64,000 bases of DNA from Thiothrix unzii (GTDB lineage Bacteria; Pseudomonadota; Gammaproteobacteria; Thiotrichales; Thiotrichaceae), in the NCBI RefSeq assembly GCF_017901175.1, contig NZ_CP072793.1, positions 2,542,001-2,606,000 on the forward strand, written 5' to 3'. The notes beneath the pieces are model-generated. The model was not told the origin of the DNA, did not search any database, and was given only the letters and a program-made list of their open reading frames with translations. Below, piece by piece: positions 25,970 through 36,305 of the stretch. The position numbers and the translations under genes are program-made. Position 1 is the first letter of the stretch; each line of letters starts with the position of its first letter.

Positions 25970-26473
25970 ATGAAACTGGACATAAAAGGACTCGCTATCA
26001 TCGCCCTCGTCGCGGGTGTATTAGCCTTTTTCTTACTCATGCCCAACCAAGGGCTGAAATCCATTCCTGCCAACCTGAGTGTGGCAACTTTGGAGGGTGC
26101 AAGCCTGCCACTGGACAGCCTCAAAGGTAAACCCTATTTACTCACCTTCTGGTCGACTTCGTGCCCCGGTTGCGTGAAAGAAATTCCGGCGTTACAAGCC
26201 CTACATCAACAACATCAAAATGACGGGTTCCGCATCATTGGGGTTGCCATGTCTTACGATGAAATGCCTGCGATTCAAGCCATGCGCACCCAAAAAGGCA
26301 TGGAATACACCATCGCTTACGATCAAACCGGAGCCTTGGCGCAACAATTTGATGTTCGGGTAACACCCACCTCTTTCCTGATTGCCCCAGACGGCAAAAT
26401 CGCCATGCAACGCCTCGGCGAGTGGGATCATGCCGAACTGGAAAAGAAAATATTGGAACTTTTGAAAGGATAA
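25970..26473 (+). CDS. TlpA-like membrane-anchored thiol-disulfide oxidoreductase
   Basis: This 167-residue protein has an N-terminal membrane anchor ([15 protein letters not shown], about residues 10-24) and a periplasmic thioredoxin fold with the active site [12 protein letters not shown] (CPGC). A cis-Pro site appears in RVTPTSFLI. The family reduces disulfides in cytochrome c maturation or in other periplasmic proteins. The hemJ gene starts 3 bases after its stop, so the two form an operon. Confidence 0.88.
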   Translation: MKLDIKGLAIIALVAGVLAFFLLMPNQGLKSIPANLSVATLEGASLPLDSLKGKPYLLTFWSTSCPGCVKEIPALQALHQQHQNDGFRIIGVAMSYDEMPAIQAMRTQKGMEYTIAYDQTGALAQQFDVRVTPTSFLIAPDGKIAMQRLGEWDHAELEKKILELLKG

Positions 26474-26476
26474 ATC

Positions 26477-26899
26477 ATGTACGAATGGGTTAAAGCGATT
26501 CACGTTATTTTTATGGTGACTTGGTTCGCAGGACTGTTTTACTTACCACGCTTATACGTTTACCACGCCATGCCGGAAAACAGCGGTAGTTTTGCCTTGT
26601 TTAAAATCATGGAGCGGCGTTTATTCGCGATTATGACGATTGGCGCAGTCATTACGGCGGTGTTCGGTATCATTATGATTGTGCAAGGCGGTGGGGTGTT
26701 ATTTCAATCGGGGTGGTTTCACTTCAAACTGCTGCTGATCGCGCTGCTAATTGGCTATCACCACGCTTGTTACCGCTTAATGATTAAATTCCGCAACGAT
26801 GCCAACACCCGTGATCACCGCTGGTATCGCTGGTTCAATGAAGCACCTAGCGTGCTGCTGATCGTGATCGTCATTTTAGCGATTGTAAAACCATTTTAA
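26477..26899 (+). CDS. hemJ: Protoporphyrinogen oxidase HemJ
   Basis: This 140-residue four-helix inner-membrane protein oxidises protoporphyrinogen IX to protoporphyrin IX in haem synthesis. The N-terminus YEWVKAIHVIFMVTWFAGLFYLPRLYVYH (split here as EWVKAIHVIFMVTWFAGLF, then YLPRLYVYH) and the later FHFKLLLIALL and WYRWFNEAP are family hallmarks, with the conserved His at residue 9. The length is normal. It overlaps no other gene and follows the TlpA-like gene by 3 bases. Confidence 0.9.
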   Translation: MYEWVKAIHVIFMVTWFAGLFYLPRLYVYHAMPENSGSFALFKIMERRLFAIMTIGAVITAVFGIIMIVQGGGVLFQSGWFHFKLLLIALLIGYHHACYRLMIKFRNDANTRDHRWYRWFNEAPSVLLIVIVILAIVKPF

Positions 26900-26912
26900 G
26901 AGTCGCCTCACC

Positions 26913-26940
26913 GTAGAGACGCAAAATTTTGCGTCTCTAC
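26913..26940. repeat. Perfect 28-bp palindrome between convergent genes
   Basis: A 14-base arm, GTAGAGACGCAAAA, and its exact complement form an uninterrupted palindrome. It lies between hemJ and the convergent rppH, without a T tract. Its form suggests an interspersed palindromic element, possibly used as a bidirectional transcription stop. Confidence 0.75.
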
Positions 26941-26961
26941 CCCTAGTTCACACGCACTTCC

Positions 26962-27432
26962 CTACCCCAACAACGGAGCCAATTCATCCAACGCACGCCG
27001 GTAAACCCGACGCTTGAAGAACACCACCTGATTGGCAGGCCGCCAGTAATCGACCCACTCCCAATGGTCAAACTCCGGCTTTTCACACGCTTGTAAATTC
27101 ACTTCTTGGTCTGCGCATAACATACGCAATAAAAACCAACGCTGTTTCTGCCCGATGCACAATGGCTTCGCGCGACGGCGGATCATGTAGTGGGGAATGC
27201 GATAACGCAGCCAACCACGGGTTTGTCCGATTACTTCGACTTGATTCCGCAGCAAACCTAGCTCCTCGTATAACTCGCGGAACATCGCTTCTGTCGGTGT
27301 CTCTCCCCGATCAATCCCTCCCTGCGGAAATTGCCAGGACTCCTGTCCCAGACGCTTTCCCCAAAACACTTTGCCGTCGCAATTGCAGAGGATGATGCCA
27401 ACATTGGCTCTAAACCCTTCCTCATCAATCAC
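26962..27432 (-). CDS. rppH: RNA pyrophosphohydrolase RppH
   Basis: This 156-residue Nudix hydrolase removes pyrophosphate from mRNA 5' ends and so starts RNase E-dependent decay. The Nudix box is complete: [17 protein letters not shown] then YEELGL. The start is set at GTG 27432 (reading [12 protein letters not shown]) with GGAG 9 bases upstream, because that matches the family N-terminus. The upstream ATG at 27483 would add 17 unusual residues. Confidence 0.93.
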   Translation of the reverse strand: MIDEEGFRANVGIILCNCDGKVFWGKRLGQESWQFPQGGIDRGETPTEAMFRELYEELGLLRNQVEVIGQTRGWLRYRIPHYMIRRRAKPLCIGQKQRWFLLRMLCADQEVNLQACEKPEFDHWEWVDYWRPANQVVFFKRRVYRRALDELAPLLG

Positions 27433-27551
27433 GACTCGTACTCCAAATTTGACTTGCTCCGATTTTTTCACAACCGCCACCATTCAGCAATTTCACGGCA
27501 ACAGAAACTCGGTACAATCGGGAACTTTTCCTTAATCAGGAGCATTGAGCC

Positions 27552-28205
27552 ATGACTTTGGCACTATTTGATCTCGACAACACCCTGCTCAGTGGGGATA
27601 GCGACTACGAATGGGGGCAATTCCTTGTCAGCAAGGGTTTGGTTGACCCCGTAGCTTACGAGGCCGAAAACCAACGTTTTTACGGGCAATACCGCGCAGG
27701 CACACTCGACATCCTCGAATATTCCGCGTTCTCTTTCGGCCCGTTAAGCGAACGCAGCATGGAAGAACTCGCCACCTTACACCGCGAATTCATGGCGGAA
27801 GTGATCGAGCCGATTCTCCCGGAAAAGTCACAAGAGCTGGTCGCACACCATCGCGCTCAAGGCCACACCTTGATGGTCATTACCGCCACTAACAGTTTTA
27901 TTACCCGCCCGATTGTGAGCGCGTTTGGGATTGAACACCTGCTGGCAACCGAGCCAAAAATCGTCAACGGGCATTATACCCGCGAAGTGGATGGCGCACC
28001 CTGCTTCCAGCACGGCAAAGTGACACGCTTGCAGCAATGGCTGGAAAACCGCACCGAAACTTTGGCGGGCAGCTATTTTTACAGCGATTCACGTAATGAT
28101 TTACCACTGCTGGAGATGGTGGATCATCCGATAGCGGTTGACCCGGATGATACCTTGCGAGCCATTGCGGTTGAGCGCGGCTGGCCGGTTATTTCGCTGC
28201 GTTAG
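27552..28205 (+). CDS. HAD-IB family phosphatase (SerB-like)
   Basis: This 217-residue soluble HAD hydrolase has motif I FDLDNTLLSGDSDYEWG (nucleophile Asp8-acid Asp10), motif II in MVITATNSF, and motif IV YSDSRNDLPLLEMV. The subclass IB includes phosphoserine phosphatase and related small-molecule phosphatases. The substrate is not certain. It is divergent from rppH and has CAGGAG upstream of its start. It is followed by a palindromic repeat shared with the end of recC. Confidence 0.87.
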   Translation: MTLALFDLDNTLLSGDSDYEWGQFLVSKGLVDPVAYEAENQRFYGQYRAGTLDILEYSAFSFGPLSERSMEELATLHREFMAEVIEPILPEKSQELVAHHRAQGHTLMVITATNSFITRPIVSAFGIEHLLATEPKIVNGHYTREVDGAPCFQHGKVTRLQQWLENRTETLAGSYFYSDSRNDLPLLEMVDHPIAVDPDDTLRAIAVERGWPVISLR

Positions 28206-28216
28206 TGCAAAATTAT

Positions 28217-28256
28217 CCCTCACCCTCCCTTCGACTACGCTCAGGGAACGGCGAGG
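28217..28256. repeat. Palindromic repeat element supplying the recC stop codon
   Basis: The block CTTCGACTACGCTCAG (28229-28244) flanked by CCCT/AGGG-type arms is the same family as the elements inside recC (30859-30909) and inside the epimerase gene (62647-62719). The TGA stop of recC (28243-28241) lies within it, so the last codons of recC derive from the element. Confidence 0.7.
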
Positions 28257-31200
28257 GGAGCAGAATGCCTCAACATCGCTTTAAACAATCCTTGGGTGAT
28301 TTCCAGAAACTCGTCCCAGTGGGTTTCGAGCGGATTTTCGTGGCGATATAACAAACGGTATTCAGGTTTGTCGCCCTCACCCGCGTAACCGTAACTGCTT
28401 TCCCACTTAGTGGTTGCTTGCGCGGGGGTGGGCGCGTCCAGCTTTGCCATTTCAAACGCCGTTTTCGGGAAAAACGCCAGCGGCTGCTGCAAACCACGCC
28501 AGTACAAAGCCAGCAGTTGCTCCAATTGCGCTGCGGCATCGGTGACGGGCAGTAACTGCACATCTTTTTCCACACCCAACACCTGCGTGTGCCGCCCGTA
28601 GGTGGATTCGGGTAACACATTCAGCACCAAATGTTGTAGCCAAATTTCCAACCACTGCCAGTAACTCAATTTACCCAACACGTATTCGCGCCGCCCGCTG
28701 CTATCCAACTGCCCCAACACCCCACTCAAACTGAACTCACCCAACTCCAGATAAAAAGACTGCTGCTGCAATACTGGCAAGGGCTGCACCCGCTCAAAAA
28801 AGTCTTGAGTTACAATCACCTCACGCCCGAATAACAACGCACCCGGCGTACCGTGCGGCAATAAGCCCTGCGCCCGCAACAACGGCAAGGCGGTTTCTGC
28901 CGCCCGCCCGCAACGCAACTGTTGGAAAATCACCTCCCGCAAGGTCGCATCGCTAAACTTTTCCAGCTCGAACGGCTCACGTACTGGCAAACTTTCATCG
29001 CGTTCGCCCAAACGCAACCCAAAACGCTCCTGCAAAAAATAACGCGCAGGGTGTTGGTAAAAACGGATTAAATCAGACAGGGTGAGTTGGCGATAGTTAG
29101 AGTCGGGTGAGGGAAGAAACTGCCAACTTTCGCCCCCCCATACAGCTTCGCCGTTACCCCCCGCCCCCAAAGTATTCTCCCACTCCTGCAAACGATGCTT
29201 CGTAATTAACGCTTCGCGTGTCACACCACAACGTTCCAGATAATCCAGCAATTCGCTAACTAACACCGACGGCGGCAATTCGCTATTATCCTGCTGACTT
29301 TGCCCCACGTAGCTGATGTACAACCATTCCCGCGCCGACAGCACGCTTTCCAAAAACAAATAACGGTCTTCATCGCGCTTCAAACGATCACCGCGTCGCA
29401 CTTGCAACCCCATACGGTCAAAACTCGCACGGGTATCACGACGCGGAAACACCCCGTCATTCATGCCAATAATGCCCACGAAACGAAACGGCACAGTCCG
29501 CATCGGCATCAACGCGCAAAAGGTAATGCCGCGCCCCAAAAAGCCATCCGCTTCGCTGCGTTTATCCAACTGTTCCAACAACGCCGCTTGAAAGATTTCC
29601 CACGCTAACGGTTCGGCAAAATCGGCTTGCGTCACGGTTTTTTTGAGCTGATCTAATGCCTGCCACACCATTGACAGGTTGGCAGTTTCGCCCACCACCG
29701 CGTGCAATACTTGACGTAAACGCTGATCCCACACCGCCAGCGGGTGGGTTTGCCCCTGCCAAGCGGCTAACCCCAACACTGCATCCAAAAGCTGTTGCAA
29801 CCGCGCCAAAAGCAGCGCAAGACTACCCTCAATATCGTTAAATGGCAGTACATCTGCGAATAAATCCGTCCCCGGTAACGCATACCCCAGCAACAAGCGA
29901 TCCAAGCCGTACCGCCAAGTATGCTCCAACGTTACCGCCCCACCTTGCGCATCGCGCATCCGCGTATCCGCACCCCAACGCACATTGACTGCCCGCATCC
30001 ATGCCCGACACTGCATCACTTGCGCTTCATCCATCGCCAGATGTTCGCGCACTTCCTCAAATTCCAGCAACGCCAGCACGCTTTCCACATCGCAGCGGGT
30101 TTGCGGCAAGCCCAACAACTGCTGACACAAATTCAGCATTCCTTGGGTAAAACGCGGGCTGCCATCGGCAATGCTATACGGCAAGGGCGGATCAGCCGTG
30201 GCAAATACCGCCTCTAAATACGGCGCGTAAGTGTCAATATCTGGCATCATAATGACAATATCGGCGGGTGTCAGATCCTCATTTTCGCTCAATAATTTTA
30301 CAAGCTGTTGGTAGAGCACTTCGGCTTCGCGTAGGGGAGAATGGCAGGAATGGAAGGCGATAGAAGAATGGTTAGCAGGTGGCAATGATTCCGGCATCCG
30401 CAAATGCAGGATGTCAGCTTGTAGTTGTTGCAACAAGGTAGTTTCATCGGTTTCGACAAACAAGGTGTCGTCAATTTCCGCATTGGCTTCGAGCAATTGA
30501 TCGAGAAAATCCCGCCCTTGCCTACCCCATGAAGCCAGCAACGGATTCCCCACTGTGGTCAGTGCTTGCGCTTCCGGGCTTTGTTTGCGCCGCCGCTTTT
30601 CGGACTCAATATCACCCCAGTATTCAATACTCGGATTCATCAAATACACATGAATGTCGATGTATTGCGCTACCTGCGTCAGTAATTGCACATAACCGGG
30701 CGACAACACCGGCACAGAAAAAAAGCTAATGCGCGCGGGTAGGGGCGAGCCTGTGTGTTCACCTTGCTGCATAGCGGCGGAGAAACGTGCTTGCAAGCGC
30801 ACCCAATGCGGCAGTTTTTGCGCACCAGCAACACGCCACCACAGTCGTTGTTGCCACCCTTCGACTTCGCTCAGGGAGCTATCCCCTCGCTGGCTGAGCG
30901 GAGTCGAAGTCGCTTCCCACTCCCGAATCCAGTCTGGGCGAAAAAACAGGTATTGGTCAAAAACCTTAGCAATTTGTCCCGCCAATTGCCAAGCACCTGC
31001 CGCACCCGTCGCGAGATAATGGTTTAACTCCGGCCATTCATCCGGCTCTTGCAAAAACACCGTCAATAATCGCCAACGCAAACTCGCTGGCGCACACGGG
31101 TCTTTTTCCGGCACATCACTCAATACCGCCCGCAATAACTCCCACGTCATTTCAGCGGGAAACAAGTAGCGGATATTCGCGCTAATACCGTTAAAACGCG

Positions 31201-31348
31201 CCGTTTGTAGTGATAACCAACGCCCCATGCCGCTGTTTTGCACCACCACCATTTCATGGGTTAATGGCGACAACGGGTCAATCCGCTGGAGAGCGGCAAA
31301 ATGATGCGCAAGGTGTTCTAACTGATTGGATTGGTGTAGATAAAGCAT
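28241..31348 (-). CDS. recC: Exodeoxyribonuclease V subunit gamma (RecC)
   Basis: This 1035-residue subunit of RecBCD binds the 5'-strand path and recognises Chi during double-strand break repair. The start is placed at ATG 31348 (MLYLHQSNQLEHLAHHF), which matches the family; the open frame upstream to 31549 is not RecC-like. Typical segments are VVVQNSGMGRWLSLQ, FPRRDTRASFDRMGLQ-like GVFPRRDTR, and RYFLQERFGLRLG. A 17-codon block from TSTPLSQ to SEVE near residues 145-165 is a palindromic repeat inserted in frame. The C-terminal SAPLAVP and the stop come from another copy. recB and recD are not in the window. Confidence 0.93.
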   Translation of the reverse strand: MLYLHQSNQLEHLAHHFAALQRIDPLSPLTHEMVVVQNSGMGRWLSLQTARFNGISANIRYLFPAEMTWELLRAVLSDVPEKDPCAPASLRWRLLTVFLQEPDEWPELNHYLATGAAGAWQLAGQIAKVFDQYLFFRPDWIREWEATSTPLSQRGDSSLSEVEGWQQRLWWRVAGAQKLPHWVRLQARFSAAMQQGEHTGSPLPARISFFSVPVLSPGYVQLLTQVAQYIDIHVYLMNPSIEYWGDIESEKRRRKQSPEAQALTTVGNPLLASWGRQGRDFLDQLLEANAEIDDTLFVETDETTLLQQLQADILHLRMPESLPPANHSSIAFHSCHSPLREAEVLYQQLVKLLSENEDLTPADIVIMMPDIDTYAPYLEAVFATADPPLPYSIADGSPRFTQGMLNLCQQLLGLPQTRCDVESVLALLEFEEVREHLAMDEAQVMQCRAWMRAVNVRWGADTRMRDAQGGAVTLEHTWRYGLDRLLLGYALPGTDLFADVLPFNDIEGSLALLLARLQQLLDAVLGLAAWQGQTHPLAVWDQRLRQVLHAVVGETANLSMVWQALDQLKKTVTQADFAEPLAWEIFQAALLEQLDKRSEADGFLGRGITFCALMPMRTVPFRFVGIIGMNDGVFPRRDTRASFDRMGLQVRRGDRLKRDEDRYLFLESVLSAREWLYISYVGQSQQDNSELPPSVLVSELLDYLERCGVTREALITKHRLQEWENTLGAGGNGEAVWGGESWQFLPSPDSNYRQLTLSDLIRFYQHPARYFLQERFGLRLGERDESLPVREPFELEKFSDATLREVIFQQLRCGRAAETALPLLRAQGLLPHGTPGALLFGREVIVTQDFFERVQPLPVLQQQSFYLELGEFSLSGVLGQLDSSGRREYVLGKLSYWQWLEIWLQHLVLNVLPESTYGRHTQVLGVEKDVQLLPVTDAAAQLEQLLALYWRGLQQPLAFFPKTAFEMAKLDAPTPAQATTKWESSYGYAGEGDKPEYRLLYRHENPLETHWDEFLEITQGLFKAMLRHSAPLAVP
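30859..30909. repeat. 51-bp palindromic element inserted in frame within recC
   Basis: Outer arms CTTCGACTTCGCTCAG (30859-30874) and CTGAGCGGAGTCGAAG (30894-30909) are complementary at 15 of 16 positions. The length is 51 bp, exactly 17 codons, and recC reads straight through it. The same arm sequence appears at 28229-28244 and 62650-62665. Confidence 0.88.
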
Positions 31349-31472
31349 GGAGTGATTGTAACAGGAGTTGTGCTGAGAAATAGAGACCGAAGCTGAACAT
31401 AAACTTGCTATATAAGTGGTATTTAAACGACAATAATGACCGCGCCGCTCTTCGGCCTTCCCTATGCCATCA

Positions 31473-31505
31473 ATGACACGGTAGGGCGGTAGCGTGCCTA
31501 GGATT
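31473..31505. repeat. REP-like interspersed repeat, copy 2
   Basis: This is the second copy of the repeat at 3287-3319, with 24 identical bases then TAGGATT after two variable positions. It lies in the 187-base divergent gap between recC and ugd, 30 bases before the ugd start, where it may touch the ugd leader. Confidence 0.6.
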
Positions 31506-31535
31506 TGAAGACCTTCACTCCCACAAGAATCAATT

Positions 31536-32702
31536 ATGAAAATCGCCATTGCCGGAACCGGTTACGTCGGCCTTTCCAATGCCATGCTGCTCGCACAACA
31601 CCACGAAGTAGTTGCACTGGACATCGTGCCGGAGAAAATCGCACAACTGAACGCGGGACAATCCCCGATCGCGGATACTGAGATTGAGCAGTTTTTGCAA
31701 CGCCAAGATTTGCAGTTCCGTGCGACCTTGGATAAAGCGGATGCTTACCGCGATGCTGACTTTGTGGTGATTGCGACACCAACGGATTACGACACCCACA
31801 GCAATACCTTTAATACGCGCTCAGTGGAAGCGGTTATTCGTGATGTGATGTCGATTAACCCCGCAGCAGTGATGGTGATTAAATCGACGGTGCCAGTGGG
31901 ATATACGGCGCGTATCCGCACGGAAATGGGCAGTGATAATATCCTGTTCTCACCGGAATTTTTGCGTGAGGGACGGGCGTTGTATGACAACCTGCATCCT
32001 TCGCGGATTGTGGTGGGAGAACGCTCGCAACGGGCGGAAACCTTTGCAGCCTTGTTGCAAGAAGGCGCGATTAAGCAAGACATCCCAACGCTGTTTACTG
32101 ACTCGACTGAGGCGGAAGCGATTAAGTTGTTTGCGAATACTTATCTGGCAATGCGGGTAGCGTATTTCAACGAGTTGGATACTTACGCCGCGACTAATAA
32201 GTTGGATACGCGCCAGATTATTGATGGAGTGTGCCTCGACCCGCGTATTGGCAACCATTACAACAACCCGTCATTTGGGTATGGCGGTTATTGCCTGCCG
32301 AAAGATACCAAGCAGTTATTGGCGAATTACAACCAAGTGCCGCAAAACTTGATTAATGCGATTGTGGATGCGAACCGTACCCGTAAGGATTTCATTGCTG
32401 ATGACATTATTCGCCGTAACCCACGGGTGGTGGGGATTTATCGGCTGATTATGAAAGCAGGGTCGGATAATTTCCGCGCCTCCAGCATTCAGGGGATTAT
32501 GAAGCGCATCAAGGCCAAGGGGATTGATGTGGTGGTGTATGAGCCGGTGTTGCAGGAAGAGACATTTTTCAGGTCGGCGGTGATTCGTAGTGTGGATGCG
32601 TTTAAGCAGATGAGCGATGTGATTGTGGCAAATCGGATGGTGGATGCGTTGGGGGATGTGGTTGCTAAGGTTTATACACGAGATTTATTTGGAAATGATT
32701 AA
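31536..32702 (+). CDS. ugd: UDP-glucose 6-dehydrogenase
   Basis: This 388-residue enzyme oxidises UDP-glucose to UDP-glucuronate with two NAD. The N-terminal Rossmann motif [12 protein letters not shown] and the catalytic Cys in [13 protein letters not shown] (about residues 247-259) are present, and the length equals the short enterobacterial Ugd. It opens the long plus-strand polysaccharide locus. The last 8 bases overlap manC. Confidence 0.93.
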   Translation: MKIAIAGTGYVGLSNAMLLAQHHEVVALDIVPEKIAQLNAGQSPIADTEIEQFLQRQDLQFRATLDKADAYRDADFVVIATPTDYDTHSNTFNTRSVEAVIRDVMSINPAAVMVIKSTVPVGYTARIRTEMGSDNILFSPEFLREGRALYDNLHPSRIVVGERSQRAETFAALLQEGAIKQDIPTLFTDSTEAEAIKLFANTYLAMRVAYFNELDTYAATNKLDTRQIIDGVCLDPRIGNHYNNPSFGYGGYCLPKDTKQLLANYNQVPQNLINAIVDANRTRKDFIADDIIRRNPRVVGIYRLIMKAGSDNFRASSIQGIMKRIKAKGIDVVVYEPVLQEETFFRSAVIRSVDAFKQMSDVIVANRMVDALGDVVAKVYTRDLFGND

Positions 32703-34128
32703 TCAATTAATACCAGTTATTTTATCAGGTGGTTCAGGTACGCGTTTGTGGCCTTTATCACGGAAGCATCGCCCCAAACAATTTCTGCCTGTCGTTGATG
32801 AATTTACCTTATTTCAGTCTACCATTCTACGCTTGCAAGGTATTACCGAACTAGAGGCTCCTGTAGTTGTATGCAATGAAGAACATCGATTTATGGTGGC
32901 TGAACAACTACGCGAATGTGACCTGCCCCATCAAGGTATTTTATTGGAACCTATTGGACGCAATACAGCACCCGCCATCGCACTAGCAGCATTCCACATT
33001 TGCGCACAACATAGGGATGCCAACTTACTAGTTTTACCGGCCGACCACGTCATACGTGACACATTAGCTTTACACCATGCAATCGGAGTAGCGCAACAAG
33101 CTGCCAATGATGGCTTTTTGGTCACTTTTGGGATTGTTCCGAATAAACCAGAAACAGGTTATGGTTACATACAACAAGGGGAAACCATAAACACTTATCG
33201 AGGTAGTACTCACCGCGTCGCTGCCTTTGTCGAAAAACCAGACATTACCACGGCCGAACATTACCTCGCCAGTGGCGAATACCTATGGAACAGTGGTATG
33301 TTCCTATTCCGCGCCAGCCGGTTTCTGGAAGAGTTGGCACGTTGGCAACCAGAGGTGTTGGGTGCCTGCCAGCAAGCCTTGCTGAAGGATGCTCATGATC
33401 TGGATTTTATTCGAGTCTGTCCTGATGCTTTTGCCACCTGTCCCAACATTTCTGTAGACTATGCTGTTATGGAAAAAACTATGGATGCCGTTGTTGTGCC
33501 GCTAGATGCAGGCTGGAATGACGTAGGAGCGTGGTCAGCCGTTTGGGAAGATGGAAAGCAAGATCAAGATGGCAATGTTTTACGTGGTGATGCCTTGATA
33601 CATAACGCACATAACAACCTAGTGCATACCGAACACCGCTTAGTCGCATTGGTTGGTGTTGATGACTTAGTGGTTATTGACACCAAAGATGCCACCTTGG
33701 TGGCAAGGCGCGACCAAGTACAGGATGTAAAGAAAATCGTTGACCAATTAAACGTGAAAAATCGCCCAGAGGCAACCCTTCACCGAGAAGTTAACCGTCC
33801 GTGGGGTAGTTATGATAGCATTGATAGCGGTCATCGCTTCCAAGTTAAGCGTATTGTGGTAAAACCGGGAGAGCGTCTATCTTTGCAAATGCATTACCAC
33901 CGCGCTGAACACTGGATCGTTGTTAAAGGCACTGCGGAGGTTCACTGTGGAGAAAAAACTTTACTATTGACAGAGAATCAATCCACCTATATCCCATTAG
34001 GCGAGACACATCAGTTGGTAAACCCCGGAAAAGTCCCGTTAGAAATCATCGAAGTTCAATCAGGCAGCTATCTTGGGGAAGACGACATTGTACGGTTTTC
34101 AGACCAATACGGGCGACTCAGCTCATGA
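32695..34128 (+). CDS. manC: Mannose-1-phosphate guanylyltransferase / mannose-6-phosphate isomerase
   Basis: This 477-residue bifunctional type II enzyme makes GDP-mannose. The start is ATG 32695 ([15 protein letters not shown]). The nucleotidyltransferase domain shows [19 protein letters not shown] and VEKP (residue about 180). The C-terminal cupin isomerase domain shows RPWGSYDSI and [20 protein letters not shown] (about residues 370-420). It overlaps ugd by 8 bases and manB by 4 bases (ATGA), so ugd-manC-manB is a tightly coupled operon. Confidence 0.95.
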   Translation: MINQLIPVILSGGSGTRLWPLSRKHRPKQFLPVVDEFTLFQSTILRLQGITELEAPVVVCNEEHRFMVAEQLRECDLPHQGILLEPIGRNTAPAIALAAFHICAQHRDANLLVLPADHVIRDTLALHHAIGVAQQAANDGFLVTFGIVPNKPETGYGYIQQGETINTYRGSTHRVAAFVEKPDITTAEHYLASGEYLWNSGMFLFRASRFLEELARWQPEVLGACQQALLKDAHDLDFIRVCPDAFATCPNISVDYAVMEKTMDAVVVPLDAGWNDVGAWSAVWEDGKQDQDGNVLRGDALIHNAHNNLVHTEHRLVALVGVDDLVVIDTKDATLVARRDQVQDVKKIVDQLNVKNRPEATLHREVNRPWGSYDSIDSGHRFQVKRIVVKPGERLSLQMHYHRAEHWIVVKGTAEVHCGEKTLLLTENQSTYIPLGETHQLVNPGKVPLEIIEVQSGSYLGEDDIVRFSDQYGRLSS

Positions 34129-35501
34129 ATAAACTGACTTGTTTTAAAGCCTATGATATTCGCGGTAAACTTGGCAGTGAGTTAAACGAGGCCATTGCTT
34201 ACCGGATTGGACGTGCATATGGTGAATGGCTAGGGGTGGCGAAGAGTACAAAGACAGTAGTGGTTGGTGGTGATGTGCGCCTAACTTCTGAGGCATTAAA
34301 GCTTGCCTTAGCTGATGGCTTGATGGATTCAGGGGTCAATGTCATCGACCTTGGCCTAACTGGTACGGAAGAAATTTATTTTGCCACTTTTCATCTTGGG
34401 GTGGACGGTGGTATCGAAGTAACGGCCAGCCATAACCCGTTAGACTACAACGGCATGAAGCTGGTGCGCGAAGGTTCAAAACCCATCAGTGGTGATACCG
34501 GGCTGAAAGCTGTTCAACGCTTGGCAGAAGCCAACGAATTTCCACCTGTCACGCAACGCGGCACACTGACCCAACAATCCTGCCTTACCCATTATGTGCA
34601 ACACCTGCTCGGTTATGTTGACTTAGAGAAATTTAAGCCACTAAAACTGGTGGTTAATGCGGGCAATGGGGCGGCAGGGCATGTAGTTGACGCACTGGAA
34701 ATGGAATTCCAACGCCTGCAAGTACCGATTACCTTTATCAAAGTGCATAACGAGGCGGATGGCACATTCCCTCATGGCATCCCCAATCCGTTGTTGCCCG
34801 AAAACCGGGCAGATACCCGCAATGCAGTCATCCAGCACGGTGCGGACATGGGGATTGCTTGGGACGGTGATTTTGACCGCTGTTTCTTATTTGACGAGAA
34901 CGGTGGGTTTATTGAAGGCTATTACATCGTCGGATTACTGGCTGAAGCGTTCCTGCACAAGCAGCCGGGGACAAAAATCATCCATGATCCACGCCTAACA
35001 TGGAACACCCTTGATATTGTACGGGCAAATGGCGGCATTCCCATCCAATCAAAAACAGGCCATGCCTTCATCAAAGAGCGGATGCGTTTGGAAGATGCCG
35101 TTTATGGTGGTGAGATGAGTGCGCACCACTACTTCCGCGACTTTGCCTATTGTGACAGCGGCATGATTCCATGGTTGTTGGTAGCAGAGATGCTATCCAC
35201 CACCGGTCAACCCCTATCATCATTGGTTGGCAAACGCATGGCAGCCTACCCATGCAGTGGTGAAATCAATTTTCAAGTGCAGGATACCCAAACTAGTATC
35301 AATGTAATCCATCAGCACTTCTTGAAACATGCGCCTCAACTTACTGATATGACTGACGGCCTCAGCATGGAGTTTGCGGAGTGGCGTTTTAATTTACGTG
35401 GCTCCAATACCGAGCCCATGCTGCGTCTGAATGTGGAAGGTCGTGGCAGCATAGCACTCGTAGCAGAAAAAACCCAACTTATCAAAAGCTTACTTCAGTA
35501 A
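34125..35501 (+). CDS. manB: Phosphomannomutase
   Basis: This 458-residue alpha-D-phosphohexomutase interconverts mannose-6-P and mannose-1-P for GDP-mannose synthesis. The active-site phosphoserine loop is [13 protein letters not shown] (about residues 101-113), the metal-binding loop [11 protein letters not shown], the sugar loop GEMSAHHYF, and the phosphate loop [12 protein letters not shown] near the C-terminus. It is similar in layout to CpsG/ManB. Start overlaps manC stop by 4 bases. Confidence 0.95.
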   Translation: MNKLTCFKAYDIRGKLGSELNEAIAYRIGRAYGEWLGVAKSTKTVVVGGDVRLTSEALKLALADGLMDSGVNVIDLGLTGTEEIYFATFHLGVDGGIEVTASHNPLDYNGMKLVREGSKPISGDTGLKAVQRLAEANEFPPVTQRGTLTQQSCLTHYVQHLLGYVDLEKFKPLKLVVNAGNGAAGHVVDALEMEFQRLQVPITFIKVHNEADGTFPHGIPNPLLPENRADTRNAVIQHGADMGIAWDGDFDRCFLFDENGGFIEGYYIVGLLAEAFLHKQPGTKIIHDPRLTWNTLDIVRANGGIPIQSKTGHAFIKERMRLEDAVYGGEMSAHHYFRDFAYCDSGMIPWLLVAEMLSTTGQPLSSLVGKRMAAYPCSGEINFQVQDTQTSINVIHQHFLKHAPQLTDMTDGLSMEFAEWRFNLRGSNTEPMLRLNVEGRGSIALVAEKTQLIKSLLQ

Positions 35502-35516
35502 GGTGACACCCCCATA

Positions 35517-36305
35517 ATGATTACAACAGCACTTTGGAACTATCGGGGATTTATATTAGAAAGCGTGAAACGGGAGTTCCGGCTAAAATACCAAAATTCC
35601 TTATTGGGTGCAGCATGGACAATACTCAACCCACTGGCCATGATTAGCATCTATACGCTCATATTTTCAGAGGTAATGAAAACCCGCCTGCCAAACGTGG
35701 ATAATGCATTTGCCTATAGTATCTATCTCTGTGCTGGCATTTTGGCTTGGGGATTATTCGCTGAAATTGTAGGACGTGGGCAAAATATCTTTTTAGAGCA
35801 CGCCAACTTGCTGAAAAAAATCAGCTTCCCCCGTTTAAGCCTACCGATTATTGTCGTTTTCAGTGCCGTATTGAACTTCAGCATTATTTTCGTGCTATTC
35901 ACGCTATTCCTGATCATCAGTGGCAACTTTCCGGGATGGATTTTTTTTGGCATCATTCCCGTCCTGCTTCTACAAATTACCTTGGCTATTGGTTTAGGTA
36001 TGACACTGGGGGTACTGAATGTTTTTTTCCGGGATGTAGGACAGTTTTTCAGTATTTTCCTGCAATTCTGGTTTTGGTTCACCCCTATTGTTTACTCCAG
36101 CTCAATTCTACCCGAAACGGTACAAAGCCTTATGCGAGCCAATCCAATGGCCTCTATCATCGGTGCATACCAGCAAGTTCTGGTCAGTGCTCAAGCACCC
36201 AATTGGTGGGCTTTATGGTATCCAGCCGTTTGGGCAACTCTCCTCTGTCTATTAGGATTGCGCCTGTTCCGCAAACATTCCGGCGAAATGGTGGATGAAC
36301 TCTGA
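35517..36305 (+). CDS. wzm: Polysaccharide ABC exporter permease (Wzm-like)
   Basis: This 262-residue inner-membrane protein has six hydrophobic segments. The N-terminal VKREFRLKYQNSLLGAAWTI and LNPLAMISIYTLIFSEV are characteristic of ABC-2 type polysaccharide permeases. With the ATPase that follows (one-base overlap) it would flip a lipid-linked O-polysaccharide or capsule chain to the periplasm. Confidence 0.92.
   Translation: MITTALWNYRGFILESVKREFRLKYQNSLLGAAWTILNPLAMISIYTLIFSEVMKTRLPNVDNAFAYSIYLCAGILAWGLFAEIVGRGQNIFLEHANLLKKISFPRLSLPIIVVFSAVLNFSIIFVLFTLFLIISGNFPGWIFFGIIPVLLLQITLAIGLGMTLGVLNVFFRDVGQFFSIFLQFWFWFTPIVYSSSILPETVQSLMRANPMASIIGAYQQVLVSAQAPNWWALWYPAVWATLLCLLGLRLFRKHSGEMVDEL

Noticed and set aside
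31349-31549. N-terminal extension of RecC up to 31549
   Set aside because: The extra residues are not RecC-like and the stretch overlaps ugd and the REP-like repeat. The family start MLYLHQSNQ fits 31348.
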